In this document: positions 1-7,674 of the stretch, piece after piece
Position numbering within the stretch: the stretch's first letter is position 1
How the letters are laid out: every line of letters starts with the position of its first letter
Origin: Ensifer adhaerens
Lineage (GTDB): Bacteria; Pseudomonadota; Alphaproteobacteria; Rhizobiales; Rhizobiaceae
Direction of reading: 5' to 3'
Assembly: GCF_013283195.1 (NCBI RefSeq)
Contig: NZ_JABEKT010000001.1
Span: 780,795 to 844,794, forward strand
Length of the DNA stretch: 64,000 nucleotides
Program-made: the position numbers and the translations under genes
Notes under the pieces: model-generated
Told to the model about the DNA's origin: nothing
Databases searched by the model: none
What the model saw: only the letters and a program-made list of their open reading frames with translations

Positions 1-1
1 C

Positions 2-1267
2 ACGACCTGGATCGACCTCGCACTTGTTTCCGCTCGGCCGCAGGCAATGGGCGCGCTTCTGCGCTATTTCCGCAATCTCGATACGGCCGAGGAAGCATTT
101 CAGGAGGCCTGTATCCGGGCATTGAAGGCGTGGCCGAAAAGCGGCCCGCCGCGCGATCCGGCCGCCTGGCTGATCTTCGTCGGCCGCAATAGCGGCATCG
201 ACAAGGTACGCCGCCAGTCGCGCGAGACCGCGCTGCCGCCAGAGGAATTGCTGTCGGATCTCGAGGATCAGGAGAGCGATCTGGCCGACCGGCTGGACGG
301 CTCGCACTATCGCGACGATATCCTCAAGCTCCTGTTTGTCTGCAGCAATCCGGTTCTGCCGGCAACGCAGCAGATCGCGCTGGCGCTGCGCATCGTCTCC
401 GGCCTTACGGTCAAGCAGATTGCCCGCGCCTTCCTCGTCGGCGAGGCGGCGATGGAGCAGCGCATCACCCGGGCAAAGGCCCGCGTCGCTGCCGCCGGCA
501 TCGAATTCGAAACGCCTGATGCGGCCGATCGCTCGGAGCGGCTGGCGGCCGTCGCAACGATGATCTACCTGGTCTTCAACGAGGGCTATTCGGCGATGAA
601 CGGGCCGGACAGCGTCTCGGCCGATCTTTGCGAGGAGGCGATCCGGCTCGCGCGGCTGCTGTTGCGGCTGTTCCCCTCCGAGCCTGAAATGATGGGGCTG
701 ACGGCGCTGCTCCTCCTGCAGCATTCACGCTCGCGTGCGCGCTTCGATGCTGATGGCGGCATCATCCTGCTCGACGATCAGGATCGCAGCCTCTGGAAGA
801 AGCCGCTGACCACCGAGGCGCTGGCGATGATCGACAAGGCCGTGCGCCATCGCCAGCCCGGTCCCTACCAGATCCAGGCGGCGATCGCCGCGCTGCATGC
901 GCGGGCGACGCGCCCTGAGGAAACCGACTGGGAAGAGATCGACCTGCTCTACCAGGCGCTGGAACGGTTGCAGCCGTCACCGGTGATCACGCTCAACCGC
1001 GCGGTTGCGGTGTCGAAGCGGGATGGGCCGGAGGCAGCCCTCGCATTGATCGAGCCACTTGCCGAAAAACTCGCAAGCTATTTCTACTTCCATGGGTTGA
1101 AGGGGGCGCTGCTGAAACAGGCAGGCCGGGTCCGCGAGGCGCGCGTCGCCTTCGACCGTGCGATCGCCCTTGCCACCAACGCCGCAGAAGCCTCCCACAT
1201 CCGCATGCAACTCGATCATCTGTGCAAGGATGAGTGCGACAAAGACCTCGCAAAAGAAAAAAGATAA
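2..1267 (+). CDS. ECF42-type RNA polymerase sigma factor with C-terminal TPR-like extension (5' partial)
   Basis: This is a sigma-70 family regulator of ECF type. The reading frame is open to the left edge, and the residues before the first internal ATG at 47 (WIDLALVSARPQAMGALLRYF) still read as sigma region 2, so the true start is outside the window. Of the 421 visible residues, region 2 (LDTAEEAFQEACIRALK, PAAWLIFVGRN) is followed by region 4 (TVKQIARAFLVGEAAMEQRI). A long C-terminal helical extension of about 240 residues ends in a tetratricopeptide-like part (FYFHGLKGALLKQAGRVREA). That layout is characteristic of the ECF42 group (DUF6596), usually linked to small DGPF/YCII proteins; any such partner would lie left of the window. 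The genes downstream (SRPBCC, VOC, DoxX) are plausible targets. Family call is strong, the inducing signal unknown. Confidence 0.88.
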   Translation, partial: TTWIDLALVSARPQAMGALLRYFRNLDTAEEAFQEACIRALKAWPKSGPPRDPAAWLIFVGRNSGIDKVRRQSRETALPPEELLSDLEDQESDLADRLDGSHYRDDILKLLFVCSNPVLPATQQIALALRIVSGLTVKQIARAFLVGEAAMEQRITRAKARVAAAGIEFETPDAADRSERLAAVATMIYLVFNEGYSAMNGPDSVSADLCEEAIRLARLLLRLFPSEPEMMGLTALLLLQHSRSRARFDADGGIILLDDQDRSLWKKPLTTEALAMIDKAVRHRQPGPYQIQAAIAALHARATRPEETDWEEIDLLYQALERLQPSPVITLNRAVAVSKRDGPEAALALIEPLAEKLASYFYFHGLKGALLKQAGRVREARVAFDRAIALATNAAEASHIRMQLDHLCKDECDKDLAKEKR

Positions 1268-1283
1268 AAATCCTGTCGGCGGT

Positions 1284-1310
1284 TGTCGGAACCGTCGCTG
1301 CAACTTCGTC
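1284..1310 (+). promoter_or_regulatory. Candidate ECF42-dependent promoter
   Basis: TGTCGG (1284-1289), 17 bp, then CGTC (1307-1310) lies in the 75-bp gap between the sigma gene stop and the SRPBCC start. It resembles the TGTCGA / CGA(T)C elements reported for ECF42 promoters, with one mismatch. A second TGTCGG lies at 1274-1279. Such short motifs can arise by chance in GC-rich DNA. Confidence 0.4.
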
Positions 1311-1342
1311 CTTGGAATGAACCCGCTGACGGAGTTGCTAAA

Positions 1343-1819
1343 ATGACCATTGTCACTGAAATCAAAGCCGCCGACGACTGCGAACTGGTCATCACCCGCC
1401 TGATCGATGCGCCGCGTGAACTCGTCTACCGCTGCTGGACCGATGCCGAACTCATGAAGAAGTGGTTCGCACCGTCACCCTGGACGACGCCGGAGGCAAA
1501 ACTCGACGTGCGCGCCGGCGGCGCCAACCGCATCGTCATGCGCTCGCCCGAGGACTATCCCAACCTCGGGGTCTATCTCGAAGTGGTGCCGAACGAGAAG
1601 CTGGTGTTCACCGATGCCTTCACGGGTGGATGGGCACCCTCCGACAAGCCGTTCATGGTGGTGACCATCACCTTCGAGGATGTCGGCGCCCAGACCCGCT
1701 ACACGGCGCGTGTCCGCCATTGGTCCGTCGAGGATCGCGACGCGCACGAAAAGATGGGCTTTCACCAGGGCTGGGGCCAATGCGCCACCCAGCTCGAAAG
1801 GGCAGCCAGGCAACTTTGA
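1343..1819 (+). CDS. SRPBCC (AHSA1-like) domain protein
   Basis: A 158-residue single-domain protein of the START/Bet v1-like SRPBCC superfamily, which forms a hydrophobic ligand pocket. Its molecular role is unknown. The family signature is visible: the N-terminal strand ELVITRLIDAPRELVYRCWTD, the loop LMKKWFAPSPW, and the C-terminal helix GWGQCATQLERA. ATG 1343 is chosen because GGAG lies 8 bases upstream; an in-frame TTG at 1283 would add a non-homologous leader. It is the first gene after the ECF42-type sigma factor, in a same-strand series with the SnoaL-VOC, DoxX and DUF1801 genes. SRPBCC proteins are frequent companions of ECF41/42-type sigma factors, so co-regulation is a reasonable inference. 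Confidence 0.85.
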   Translation: MTIVTEIKAADDCELVITRLIDAPRELVYRCWTDAELMKKWFAPSPWTTPEAKLDVRAGGANRIVMRSPEDYPNLGVYLEVVPNEKLVFTDAFTGGWAPSDKPFMVVTITFEDVGAQTRYTARVRHWSVEDRDAHEKMGFHQGWGQCATQLERAARQL

Positions 1820-1877
1820 AATCCGCCGCGTGAAGCTGCGGCCCTCACGCCATCAGCATAGGGAAAGGAGACCCACC

Positions 1878-2744
1878 ATGTCCGTGATCGACAACAAGAG
1901 TGCTGCCGTCGCCGAAATCCGTGCGGTGATCGACGATTGGGCGGATGCCCTGCGCGTGAAAGATGCCAAACGCGTTATCGCGCATGGTACGCCCGACTGC
2001 GTGCTTTTTTCGCTGGCGCCGCCGCTGAAGACCATCGATGCCGGCGAGGCCGGGCTTCAGCAGTGGTTTGCCTCCTGGCGTGGGCCGTTGGGCTATCGTT
2101 TCGAGGATCTCGATATCTCGGCCGGCAGCGACGTCGCTTTCGTCTCGATGCTGACCGAGCTCTCTGGCGAGAAGATCGATGCGGGCAAGATCTCGGTCTG
2201 GTTCCGCCAGACCCTCGGTTTGAAGCGCCTGGCTGCCGGCTGGAAGATCGCCCATCAGCACGAGTCCGTGCCGTTCTACATGGATGGCAGCCTCAAGGCG
2301 GCCGTCGATCTCAACCCGGCGTCTGCGGTCGACTGGCAGGCGCCGGCATCGCCGCCGATGCCGGGCCCGATCGCCTATCTCTGCGTCGAGGATGCGGCCG
2401 CGACCGCCGATTTCTACACACGCGCCTTTGCCGCGACCGATGGCGGACGCATGCTCGCCGAAGACGGCAAGCGGCTCGTGCACTGCCACCTGACGATCAA
2501 CAACGGTGCCTTGATGCTCAACGACCCGTTCCCGGAACATGGCATGCCCTATGCCGAGCCGCAGGGTGTCGTGCTGCATCTGGTGGTCGAGGACGCGCAA
2601 TTCTGGTGGGACCGGGCAGTGGCCGCCGGCGCCGAGGTAACGATGCCGCTTGCCGTCGCCTTCTGGGGCGATCTCTACGGCCAGCTGCGCGATCCCTTCG
2701 GCATCCGCTGGGGTATCGTCGGGCCGGTGAAGAAGACAGACTGA
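1878..2744 (+). CDS. SnoaL-like / VOC (PhnB-like) two-domain protein
   Basis: A 288-residue fusion. Residues about 1-130 look like a SnoaL-type alpha+beta cone (AVIDDWADALRVKDAKRVIA, then WFRQTLGLKRLAAGWKIAHQH near the end). Residues about 148-285 are a glyoxalase/VOC fold of PhnB type (PIAYLCVEDAAATADFYTRA through LYGQLRDPFGIRWGI). No substrate can be assigned; both folds occur in small-molecule binding proteins and enzymes. ATG 1878 follows an AAAGGAG site at 1864-1870, 7 bases away. The longer open frame from 1680 overlaps the SRPBCC gene and is not credible. It probably belongs to the transcription unit behind the sigma factor. Confidence 0.83.
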   Translation: MSVIDNKSAAVAEIRAVIDDWADALRVKDAKRVIAHGTPDCVLFSLAPPLKTIDAGEAGLQQWFASWRGPLGYRFEDLDISAGSDVAFVSMLTELSGEKIDAGKISVWFRQTLGLKRLAAGWKIAHQHESVPFYMDGSLKAAVDLNPASAVDWQAPASPPMPGPIAYLCVEDAAATADFYTRAFAATDGGRMLAEDGKRLVHCHLTINNGALMLNDPFPEHGMPYAEPQGVVLHLVVEDAQFWWDRAVAAGAEVTMPLAVAFWGDLYGQLRDPFGIRWGIVGPVKKTD

Positions 2745-2784
2745 AAACGATTTGTGATAACGGGAAATGAGGAGTCCTCCCCGA

Positions 2785-3210
2785 ATGAACACTGCGCTTG
2801 TGATGCCGGCTCGGACCGGAAAAATGGTAATTCTCGGCCGCGTGCTGAGCGGTCTGGTGATTGCATTCCTTGCATTCGATGGTGCGATCAAGCTCGTGCC
2901 GCTGGATGTAGTGACCGAGACTTTGGCGGTCCTCGGTTATCCCGCTGACGTTGGCCTTGCCCGGCTGCTCGGCGTGCTCACGCTCCTGTGCGCTCTGCTC
3001 TATGCGATCCCGAGGACATCGGTGCTTGGCGCCATCCTGCTCACTGGTTATCTCGGTGGCGCCATGGCGACACATCTGCGTGCCGACAGTCCTCTCTTCA
3101 CCCACCTGCTGTTCGGCTTCTATCTCGGCGTCATCGCCTGGGCCGGTCTGTGGCTGAGAGATCGTCGGGTGCGCGCGCTGATCCCGTTCAAGACCGAGAC
3201 GCAGGCTTAA
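2785..3210 (+). CDS. DoxX-like small membrane protein
   Basis: A 141-residue integral membrane protein with four predicted hydrophobic helices: VLSGLVIAFLAFDGAIKLVP, GLARLLGVLTLLCALLYAIP, the region from VLGAILLTGYLGG, and HLLFGFYLGVIAWAGLW. The pattern, with the short polar loop after helix 1, fits the DoxX-like/DUF4345-related group; members are often found beside ECF sigma factors. Function is unknown. ATG 2785 is preferred over the in-frame ATG at 2767 because a GAGGAG-like site at 2769-2774 lies between them at workable spacing. It follows the SnoaL-VOC gene by 40 bp and precedes the DUF1801 gene by 13 bp. Confidence 0.8.
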   Translation: MNTALVMPARTGKMVILGRVLSGLVIAFLAFDGAIKLVPLDVVTETLAVLGYPADVGLARLLGVLTLLCALLYAIPRTSVLGAILLTGYLGGAMATHLRADSPLFTHLLFGFYLGVIAWAGLWLRDRRVRALIPFKTETQA

Positions 3211-3223
3211 GAGGGAATCGACG

Positions 3224-3592
3224 ATGAGCAAAACGGTCAACGACTACATCGCAGGCCTTTCCGGTACGTCCGCCGACGTGGCCAAGGCGCTGCACGGCGC
3301 CATCCTCGCCGCCGGCGGCACGAAGGAAAGCGTGAAATGGGGGCATCCGATCTATGAGGCCGGTGGCCCGGTCTGCCTGATCAAGGCGGCCAAGGACTAC
3401 GTAACGCTAGGCTTCTGGCGCGGTGCCGACATGCTTGACCTCGATCCGCGTCTGGCCAAGGGCGGCGGCAAGGGCGACATGGCCTTTATCAAGGTGAAGG
3501 CGCTGGGCGAGGTCGACCAGGCTCAGGTGGCGCGGCTCGTGGCCAAGGGCATCGCGCTTAATGCCGAGAAGGGCGATCCGTTCAAATCCTGA
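3224..3592 (+). CDS. DUF1801 (YdhG-like) protein
   Basis: A 122-residue soluble protein of the DUF1801/YdhG family. Visible family features are the opening KTVNDYIAGLSG, the core VKWGHPIYEAGGPVCLIKAAKDYVTLGFW, and the terminal part with FIKVKALGEVD. The family fold resembles an iron-sulfur frataxin-like/YdeI fold, but no biochemical role is established. A GAGGGA site lies 8 bases before ATG 3224. It is the last gene of the sigma-linked series and is followed directly by a strong terminator. Confidence 0.83.
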   Translation: MSKTVNDYIAGLSGTSADVAKALHGAILAAGGTKESVKWGHPIYEAGGPVCLIKAAKDYVTLGFWRGADMLDLDPRLAKGGGKGDMAFIKVKALGEVDQAQVARLVAKGIALNAEKGDPFKS

Positions 3593-3610
3593 GGGACGAA
3601 ACAAACTTGC

Positions 3611-3639
3611 GAAAGGCGCTCTGAAACAGAGCGCCTTTC
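3611..3639 (+). terminator. Intrinsic terminator after the DUF1801 gene
   Basis: A perfect 13-bp stem (GAAAGGCGCTCTG / CAGAGCGCCTTTC) closes an AAA loop, followed by TCTCTT. It starts 18 bases after the DUF1801 stop and closes the sigma-factor cluster. Confidence 0.85.
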
Positions 3640-3699
3640 TCTTGGTGGATGCAATACATCTTCGCGGGACCGCCAATTTCCCAACGCTCGCGAGGCATC

Positions 3700-4314
3700 A
3701 TGATCCTCTACTACCAGACCCATTCCCCCTTCGCCCGCAAGGCGCTCGTCTTCGCCCACGAGGTCGGCATTGCCGAGCAATTGCAGGTGATCCATCACGA
3801 GACGAGCCCGACGCTGCGCAACGAGCAGGTCCATGCGGAAAACCCGCTCGGCAAGGTGCCGGTTCTCCTACGCCCCAATGAGGAGGCGATCTTCGATTCC
3901 GACGTCATCTGCGCCTATTTCGATACGCTGCATGATGGCCACAGGCTGATCCCCGAAGGCGGCGAGCCACGCTGGCGCGCCTTGAGACTGCAGGCCGTCG
4001 CGCAAGGCCTGGCGCAGGCAGGCATCGGGTTGCGCTGGGAAACGGATCGGCGCCCGGAAGGTCTGCGCTACCCGGCCTTGGCCGACGGCTACACCGAAAA
4101 GGTCGAACAGACCTATGACTGGCTGGAGCAGACGCTCGATGTCGACGCGCCTCTCGATATCGGCCACATCGCGCTCGCGACCACCTTGTCCTGGATGGCC
4201 TTCCGCCACCTGCCATCGTTCCGTGACCGCAAAAGGCTGGCCGATTGGTTCGATGGCTTCGAAGAAAGACCATCGATGCGGGCGACGCCGCTTTCCGGCG
4301 AGACGCACGATTAA
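3700..4314 (+). CDS. Glutathione S-transferase family protein
   Basis: A 204-residue cytosolic GST-like protein. The N-terminal thioredoxin-like domain (about 1-80) begins MILYYQTHSPFARKA, with the Ser/Pro active-site region, the cis-Pro segment NPLGKVPVLL and the glutathione-contact segment AIFDSDVICAYF. An all-helical C-terminal domain follows (QTYDWLEQTL through LATTLSWMAFRHLP, DWFDGFEERPSM). Substrate is unknown. The start at 3700 begins precisely at the conserved first strand; an upstream in-frame ATG at 3649 would add 17 unrelated residues. It stands alone after the cluster terminator and converges with hemW. Confidence 0.88.
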   Translation: MILYYQTHSPFARKALVFAHEVGIAEQLQVIHHETSPTLRNEQVHAENPLGKVPVLLRPNEEAIFDSDVICAYFDTLHDGHRLIPEGGEPRWRALRLQAVAQGLAQAGIGLRWETDRRPEGLRYPALADGYTEKVEQTYDWLEQTLDVDAPLDIGHIALATTLSWMAFRHLPSFRDRKRLADWFDGFEERPSMRATPLSGETHD

Positions 4315-4332
4315 TTGTAACCCGTTGGACCG

Positions 4333-4361
4333 TTGCAGGCCGGGCGCCAGCGCGCCTGCAA
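4333..4361. terminator. Hairpin between convergent GST and hemW genes
   Basis: TTGCAGG (4333-4339) pairs perfectly with CCTGCAA (4355-4361), with a GC-rich inner hairpin in the loop. It fills the 51-bp gap between two convergent genes. No U-tract, so it may be a weak or bidirectional terminator. Confidence 0.5.
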
Positions 4362-4365
4362 GACT

Positions 4366-5562
4366 TCAGCAGGCAAGGTCGGCGACGACGGCGTCGAGGA
4401 TCAGCATGCCGGAGGGGGTGCATCTCAGCCGCGAATTGCCGAGCCGCTCGATGAAGCCATGATCGATGAGGAACTGTTCGCGGTCCGGATCGGGATCGCG
4501 GCCGGACAGTGACTGCCAGCGGGCGAGATCGACGCCTTCCTTGAGCCGCAGCCCCATCAGCAGCAATTCGTCCGACTGTGCCTCAAGATCGAGGACTTCG
4601 CGCTCGACCATGCCGTGGCCATAGGTTTCGACCAGCCGCAGCCATTCCTCCGGCTTGCGTTCCGTGGCCGTTGCCACCTTCGCGCCGCCGACGCTGAGGC
4701 GGCCATGGGCACCGGGGCCGATGCCGGCATAATCGCCATAGCGCCAGTAGGTCAGGTTGTGCCGGCTTTCGGCACCGGGACGAGCGTGGTTGGAGACCTC
4801 GTAAGCCGGCATGCCGATCGACGCGGTGATATCCTGCGTCGCCTCGTACAGAACCGCCGATTGCTCGCCGTCCGGAACGATCAGCTTGCCGGCCTTGTGC
4901 AGGCCGTAGAAGGGCGTGCCCTCTTCGATCGTCAGCTGATAGAGCGACAGGTGGTCGACCGCGTAGGAGACGGCCTCCTTGAGCTCGCGCTCCCATTCCT
5001 CGACGGTCTGGTTGGGGCGGGCATAGATCAGGTCGAAGGACATGCGCGGGAAGATCTCGCGCGCCAGCCGGATCGCCTTCAGCGCGTCCTCGACATTGTG
5101 CAGCCGCCCGAGAAACTTGAGGTCCCGGTCGTTCAGGGCCTGCACGCCGAGCGAAACGCGGTTGACGCCGGCGGCGCGGTAGCCGTGGAAGCGCGTCGCC
5201 TCGACGCTCGAAGGGTTGGCCTCCATGGTGATCTCGATACCATCGGGCACATGCCATTCGCGCGCGATGCCCGAAAGGATCGCATCGACCGTGGCAGGAT
5301 CCATCAGCGACGGCGTGCCACCGCCCATAAAGATGCTGGTGACGGTGCGCGGGCCGGAAAGCTCGCGCGCCTCCGCCATCTCCCTGAGGAAGGCGGCGAC
5401 GAAGCGCGGCTGGTCGATCGGCTGGTGGCGCACATGGCTGTTGAAGTCGCAATAGGGGCATTTGGCCGCGCAGAACGGCCAGTGCACATAGATCCCGAAG
5501 CCGGGATCCATGCCGTCACCGATCGCCGATAGCGTGGCCGTGTGCATTGTCGCGTCTCTCAT
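4366..5562 (-). CDS. hemW: HemW-like radical SAM protein (heme chaperone)
   Basis: A 398-residue radical SAM protein of the HemW/HemN-like family. The 4Fe-4S motif CAAKCPYC lies near residue 31 in IYVHWPFCAAKCPYCDFNSH, followed by the SAM-binding GGGTPSLM. The C-terminal HemN domain contains TYWRYGDYAGIGPGAHGR. HemW-type proteins (CxxxCxxC) act as heme-binding chaperones, not as oxygen-independent coproporphyrinogen oxidase, which needs an extra N-terminal extension that is absent here. It follows rdgB by 109 bp on the same strand. Start 5562 has no strong ribosome-binding site; the next Met, 5 codons in, is possible. Confidence 0.9.
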   Translation of the reverse strand: MRDATMHTATLSAIGDGMDPGFGIYVHWPFCAAKCPYCDFNSHVRHQPIDQPRFVAAFLREMAEARELSGPRTVTSIFMGGGTPSLMDPATVDAILSGIAREWHVPDGIEITMEANPSSVEATRFHGYRAAGVNRVSLGVQALNDRDLKFLGRLHNVEDALKAIRLAREIFPRMSFDLIYARPNQTVEEWERELKEAVSYAVDHLSLYQLTIEEGTPFYGLHKAGKLIVPDGEQSAVLYEATQDITASIGMPAYEVSNHARPGAESRHNLTYWRYGDYAGIGPGAHGRLSVGGAKVATATERKPEEWLRLVETYGHGMVEREVLDLEAQSDELLLMGLRLKEGVDLARWQSLSGRDPDPDREQFLIDHGFIERLGNSRLRCTPSGMLILDAVVADLAC

Positions 5563-5644
5563 GCGGTCGATCTCGATGACGTTGGGTCGATCGACCTGGG
5601 ATCATCGACAAGTTTGGTTCTCATAAACTGGAGCCGGGGCGGCA

Positions 5645-5670
5645 GCGGAAATCCGCATACACGTTTCCGC
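5645..5670 (-). terminator. Hairpin after rdgB
   Basis: GCGGAAA / TTTCCGC, a perfect 7-bp inverted repeat, ends two bases past the rdgB stop (reading leftward). It lacks a U-tract, so it may stabilise the mRNA end or attenuate transcription into hemW. The following spacer contains the palindrome GGTCGATCGACC. Confidence 0.4.
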
Positions 5671-5671
5671 G

Positions 5672-6316
5672 TCACGCTCCAAGGCAGGTTTCGGCGAAGA
5701 TCTTGAACGCGCGGGCACGGTGCGACAAGGCCTGCGCGTCACCCGGCTTCCACCCGTGTTTCTCGTCAGCGCTCATCTCGCCGAATGTGGTGTCGTAACC
5801 CTTCGGCTGGAAGACCGGGTCGTAGCCAAAGCCCTGGTCGCCGCGCGGCGGCCACACGACGTGGCCCTCGACCTCGCCGCGGAACAGTTCGACATGGCCG
5901 TCCGGCCAGGCAAGGCAGAGCACCGAGACGAAACGGGCGGTGCGTTTGTCGTGCGCGCTGGCACCCTTGTCCTGGAGAGCGTCCTCGACCTTCTGCATCG
6001 CCATGGCGAAATCGCGGCTACCGTCTTCGCGCTCGGCCCAGTTGGCGGTGTAGACGCCGGGCGCACCGTCAAGCGCGTCGATCGCCAGGCCAGAATCGTC
6101 CGAAAGCGCCGGCAGGCCCGAGGCCTTGGCCGAGGCAAGCGCCTTGATCGTCGCGTTTTCTTCGAAAGTGGTACCGGTTTCATCGGGTTCGACGAAGTTG
6201 AGGTCGGCGGCAGACTTGGCCTCGAAGCCGAGCGGGCCGATCAGGTCTCGGATTTCGCGGATCTTGCCGGCGTTGTGGCTGGCGACGATGAGCGTCTTGT
6301 CATCCAGTGTGCGCAT
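5672..6316 (-). CDS. rdgB: XTP/dITP diphosphatase (RdgB/HAM1)
   Basis: A 214-residue Ham1-family nucleotide pyrophosphatase that hydrolyses dITP, XTP and ITP to monophosphates, cleaning the nucleotide pool. The hallmark N-terminal motif [14 protein letters not shown] binds substrate phosphates; the catalytic region is [20 protein letters not shown], and the base-specificity segment is [17 protein letters not shown], with SHRARA near the end. Start 6316 (MRTLDD) is chosen since an AAGAGAAG stretch precedes it; an upstream extension to 6355 would overlap the VOC gene's stop. It is third in the leftward rph-VOC-rdgB-hemW series. Confidence 0.95.
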   Translation of the reverse strand: MRTLDDKTLIVASHNAGKIREIRDLIGPLGFEAKSAADLNFVEPDETGTTFEENATIKALASAKASGLPALSDDSGLAIDALDGAPGVYTANWAEREDGSRDFAMAMQKVEDALQDKGASAHDKRTARFVSVLCLAWPDGHVELFRGEVEGHVVWPPRGDQGFGYDPVFQPKGYDTTFGEMSADEKHGWKPGDAQALSHRARAFKIFAETCLGA

Positions 6317-6358
6317 GATGTGTCTTCTCTTAAAAGATGCGGGCGCAGGGGCCACGTT

Positions 6359-6781
6359 TCATTCGATGGACCAGAGGCCCGGTTCCGCGCATTCGAGGCT
6401 GTTGCCGGCCGGATCGCGAAAATAGAAGGACCGCGCACCGTTCGGCCAGGCAACATCGGCCTCGATCGCGACGCCCGCCGTTTCCAGCCTGGACTTCCAT
6501 GCGTCGAGCGCCTCTCGTGCGACGCGGAAGCACATATGGCCCTGGCCGGTGGTCCCGTGCGGCGGCACCTGCAGGGCGGCATCCGGCGAGGGCGGCTTGA
6601 TCGTCTCCGTCGGATTGAAAACCAGCAGAACGCCCGTGCCGCAGCGGAAGAACACATGCCGATTGCCGGCGCGCGTGATCTTTTGCAGCCCGAGCACACC
6701 GCCGTAGAAGGCCTCGGCGCCATCGAGATCCGGCGCGTAGAGCGCAGTCTCGAGAATGCCTTCGAGCGCCGGGGCCATCAT
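6359..6781 (-). CDS. VOC/glyoxalase-like protein
   Basis: A 140-residue single VOC-fold protein. The first beta-alpha-beta-beta-beta half begins LETALYAPDLDGAEAFYGGV; the second half ends ARSFYFRDPAGNSLECAEPG, with the usual D-P-x-G-N turn and a terminal Glu of the metal site. Potential metal ligands are visible (Glu at ETALY, the HMCF His, C-terminal Glu), so it could be a metalloenzyme such as a fosfomycin/glyoxalase-like enzyme, but no substrate is assigned. The start is one of two adjacent ATGs (6781/6778) after AAAAGGGACGG. It lies 14 bp behind rph and 42 bp before rdgB. Confidence 0.85.
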   Translation of the reverse strand: MMAPALEGILETALYAPDLDGAEAFYGGVLGLQKITRAGNRHVFFRCGTGVLLVFNPTETIKPPSPDAALQVPPHGTTGQGHMCFRVAREALDAWKSRLETAGVAIEADVAWPNGARSFYFRDPAGNSLECAEPGLWSIE

Positions 6782-6795
6782 TTCCGTCCCTTTTG

Positions 6796-7515
6796 TCAGC
6801 CTGATATCGCCTGCTTCTGCAGCGCGACCAGTTCGGCAATGCCGGTCTTTGCAAGTCCGAGCAGGCCTGCGAATTCCTCTTCCGAGAAGGGCTTGCCCTC
6901 GGCCGTTCCCTGGATTTCGACGATGCCGCCGGTTCCGGTCATGACGAAATTCGCGTCGGTCTCGGCAGCGGAGTCTTCGAGATAGTCGAGGTCGATGATC
7001 GACTGGTTGGCGAAGATACCACAGGAAATGGCGGCGACGTGGTCCTTCAGGACCTTCTCCACCTTCACCATGTTGCGGGCTTCCATCCATTTCAGGCAGT
7101 CGTGCAGAGCCACCCAGGCGCCGGTGATCGAGGCCGTGCGCGTGCCGCCATCAGCCTGGATGACGTCGCAGTCGATCGAGATCTGGCGTTCGCCGAGCGC
7201 CGGCAGATCGACGACGGCGCGTAGCGACCGGCCAATCAGGCGCTGGATCTCCTGGGTGCGGCCGCTCTGCTTGCCGCTCGAGGCTTCACGGCGCATGCGC
7301 TCGCCGGTGGCGCGCGGCAGCATGCCGTACTCGGCCGTCACCCAGCCCTTGCCGCCATTGCGCAGCCAGGCCGGAACCTTTTCCTCAAGGCTGGCGGTGC
7401 ACAAGACGTGCGTGTCGCCGAACCGCACCAGACAGGAGCCTTCCGCGTGCTTGGAGAAATTGCGCTCGAACGAAACCTTGCGCATTTGGTCGATTTTTCT
7501 GCCGGATGGCCGCAT
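6796..7515 (-). CDS. rph: Ribonuclease PH
   Basis: A 239-residue phosphorolytic 3'-5' exoribonuclease that trims tRNA 3' ends. Family motifs are plain: MRPSGRK opening, [33 protein letters not shown], the phosphate-binding segment [18 protein letters not shown], and the catalytic Asp-containing [15 protein letters not shown]. The start is one of two adjacent ATGs; AGGAG is 7 bases before 7515, and MRPSGRK is the usual N-terminus. The much longer open frame reaching 8181 runs under hrcA and is spurious. It is the first gene of the leftward unit and diverges from hrcA. Confidence 0.96.
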   Translation of the reverse strand: MRPSGRKIDQMRKVSFERNFSKHAEGSCLVRFGDTHVLCTASLEEKVPAWLRNGGKGWVTAEYGMLPRATGERMRREASSGKQSGRTQEIQRLIGRSLRAVVDLPALGERQISIDCDVIQADGGTRTASITGAWVALHDCLKWMEARNMVKVEKVLKDHVAAISCGIFANQSIIDLDYLEDSAAETDANFVMTGTGGIVEIQGTAEGKPFSEEEFAGLLGLAKTGIAELVALQKQAISG

Positions 7516-7674
7516 CATCAAACTCCTATCGTATCTGGTGAGCCTTCTAGAGCATGGCAGAGGTAAAGGGAACCGGTGGATACTAGGCGACCGGGGCGAT
7601 TTTTCCCTTTTGCTATCGGCCGCGGGGATCACTATATTTCCGGCGGCAGGATTGGCCTGCGAACATGGAGCGAC

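Noticed and set aside
4615-5532. Rightward 305-codon frame antisense to hemW
   Set aside because: Mirror frame of a clear radical SAM gene, with no family similarity.
5563-5620. Short direct repeats (GATCGACC three times) before hemW as a CRISPR-like or iteron array
   Set aside because: Units are only 8 bp, irregularly spaced and partly palindromic; no array structure.
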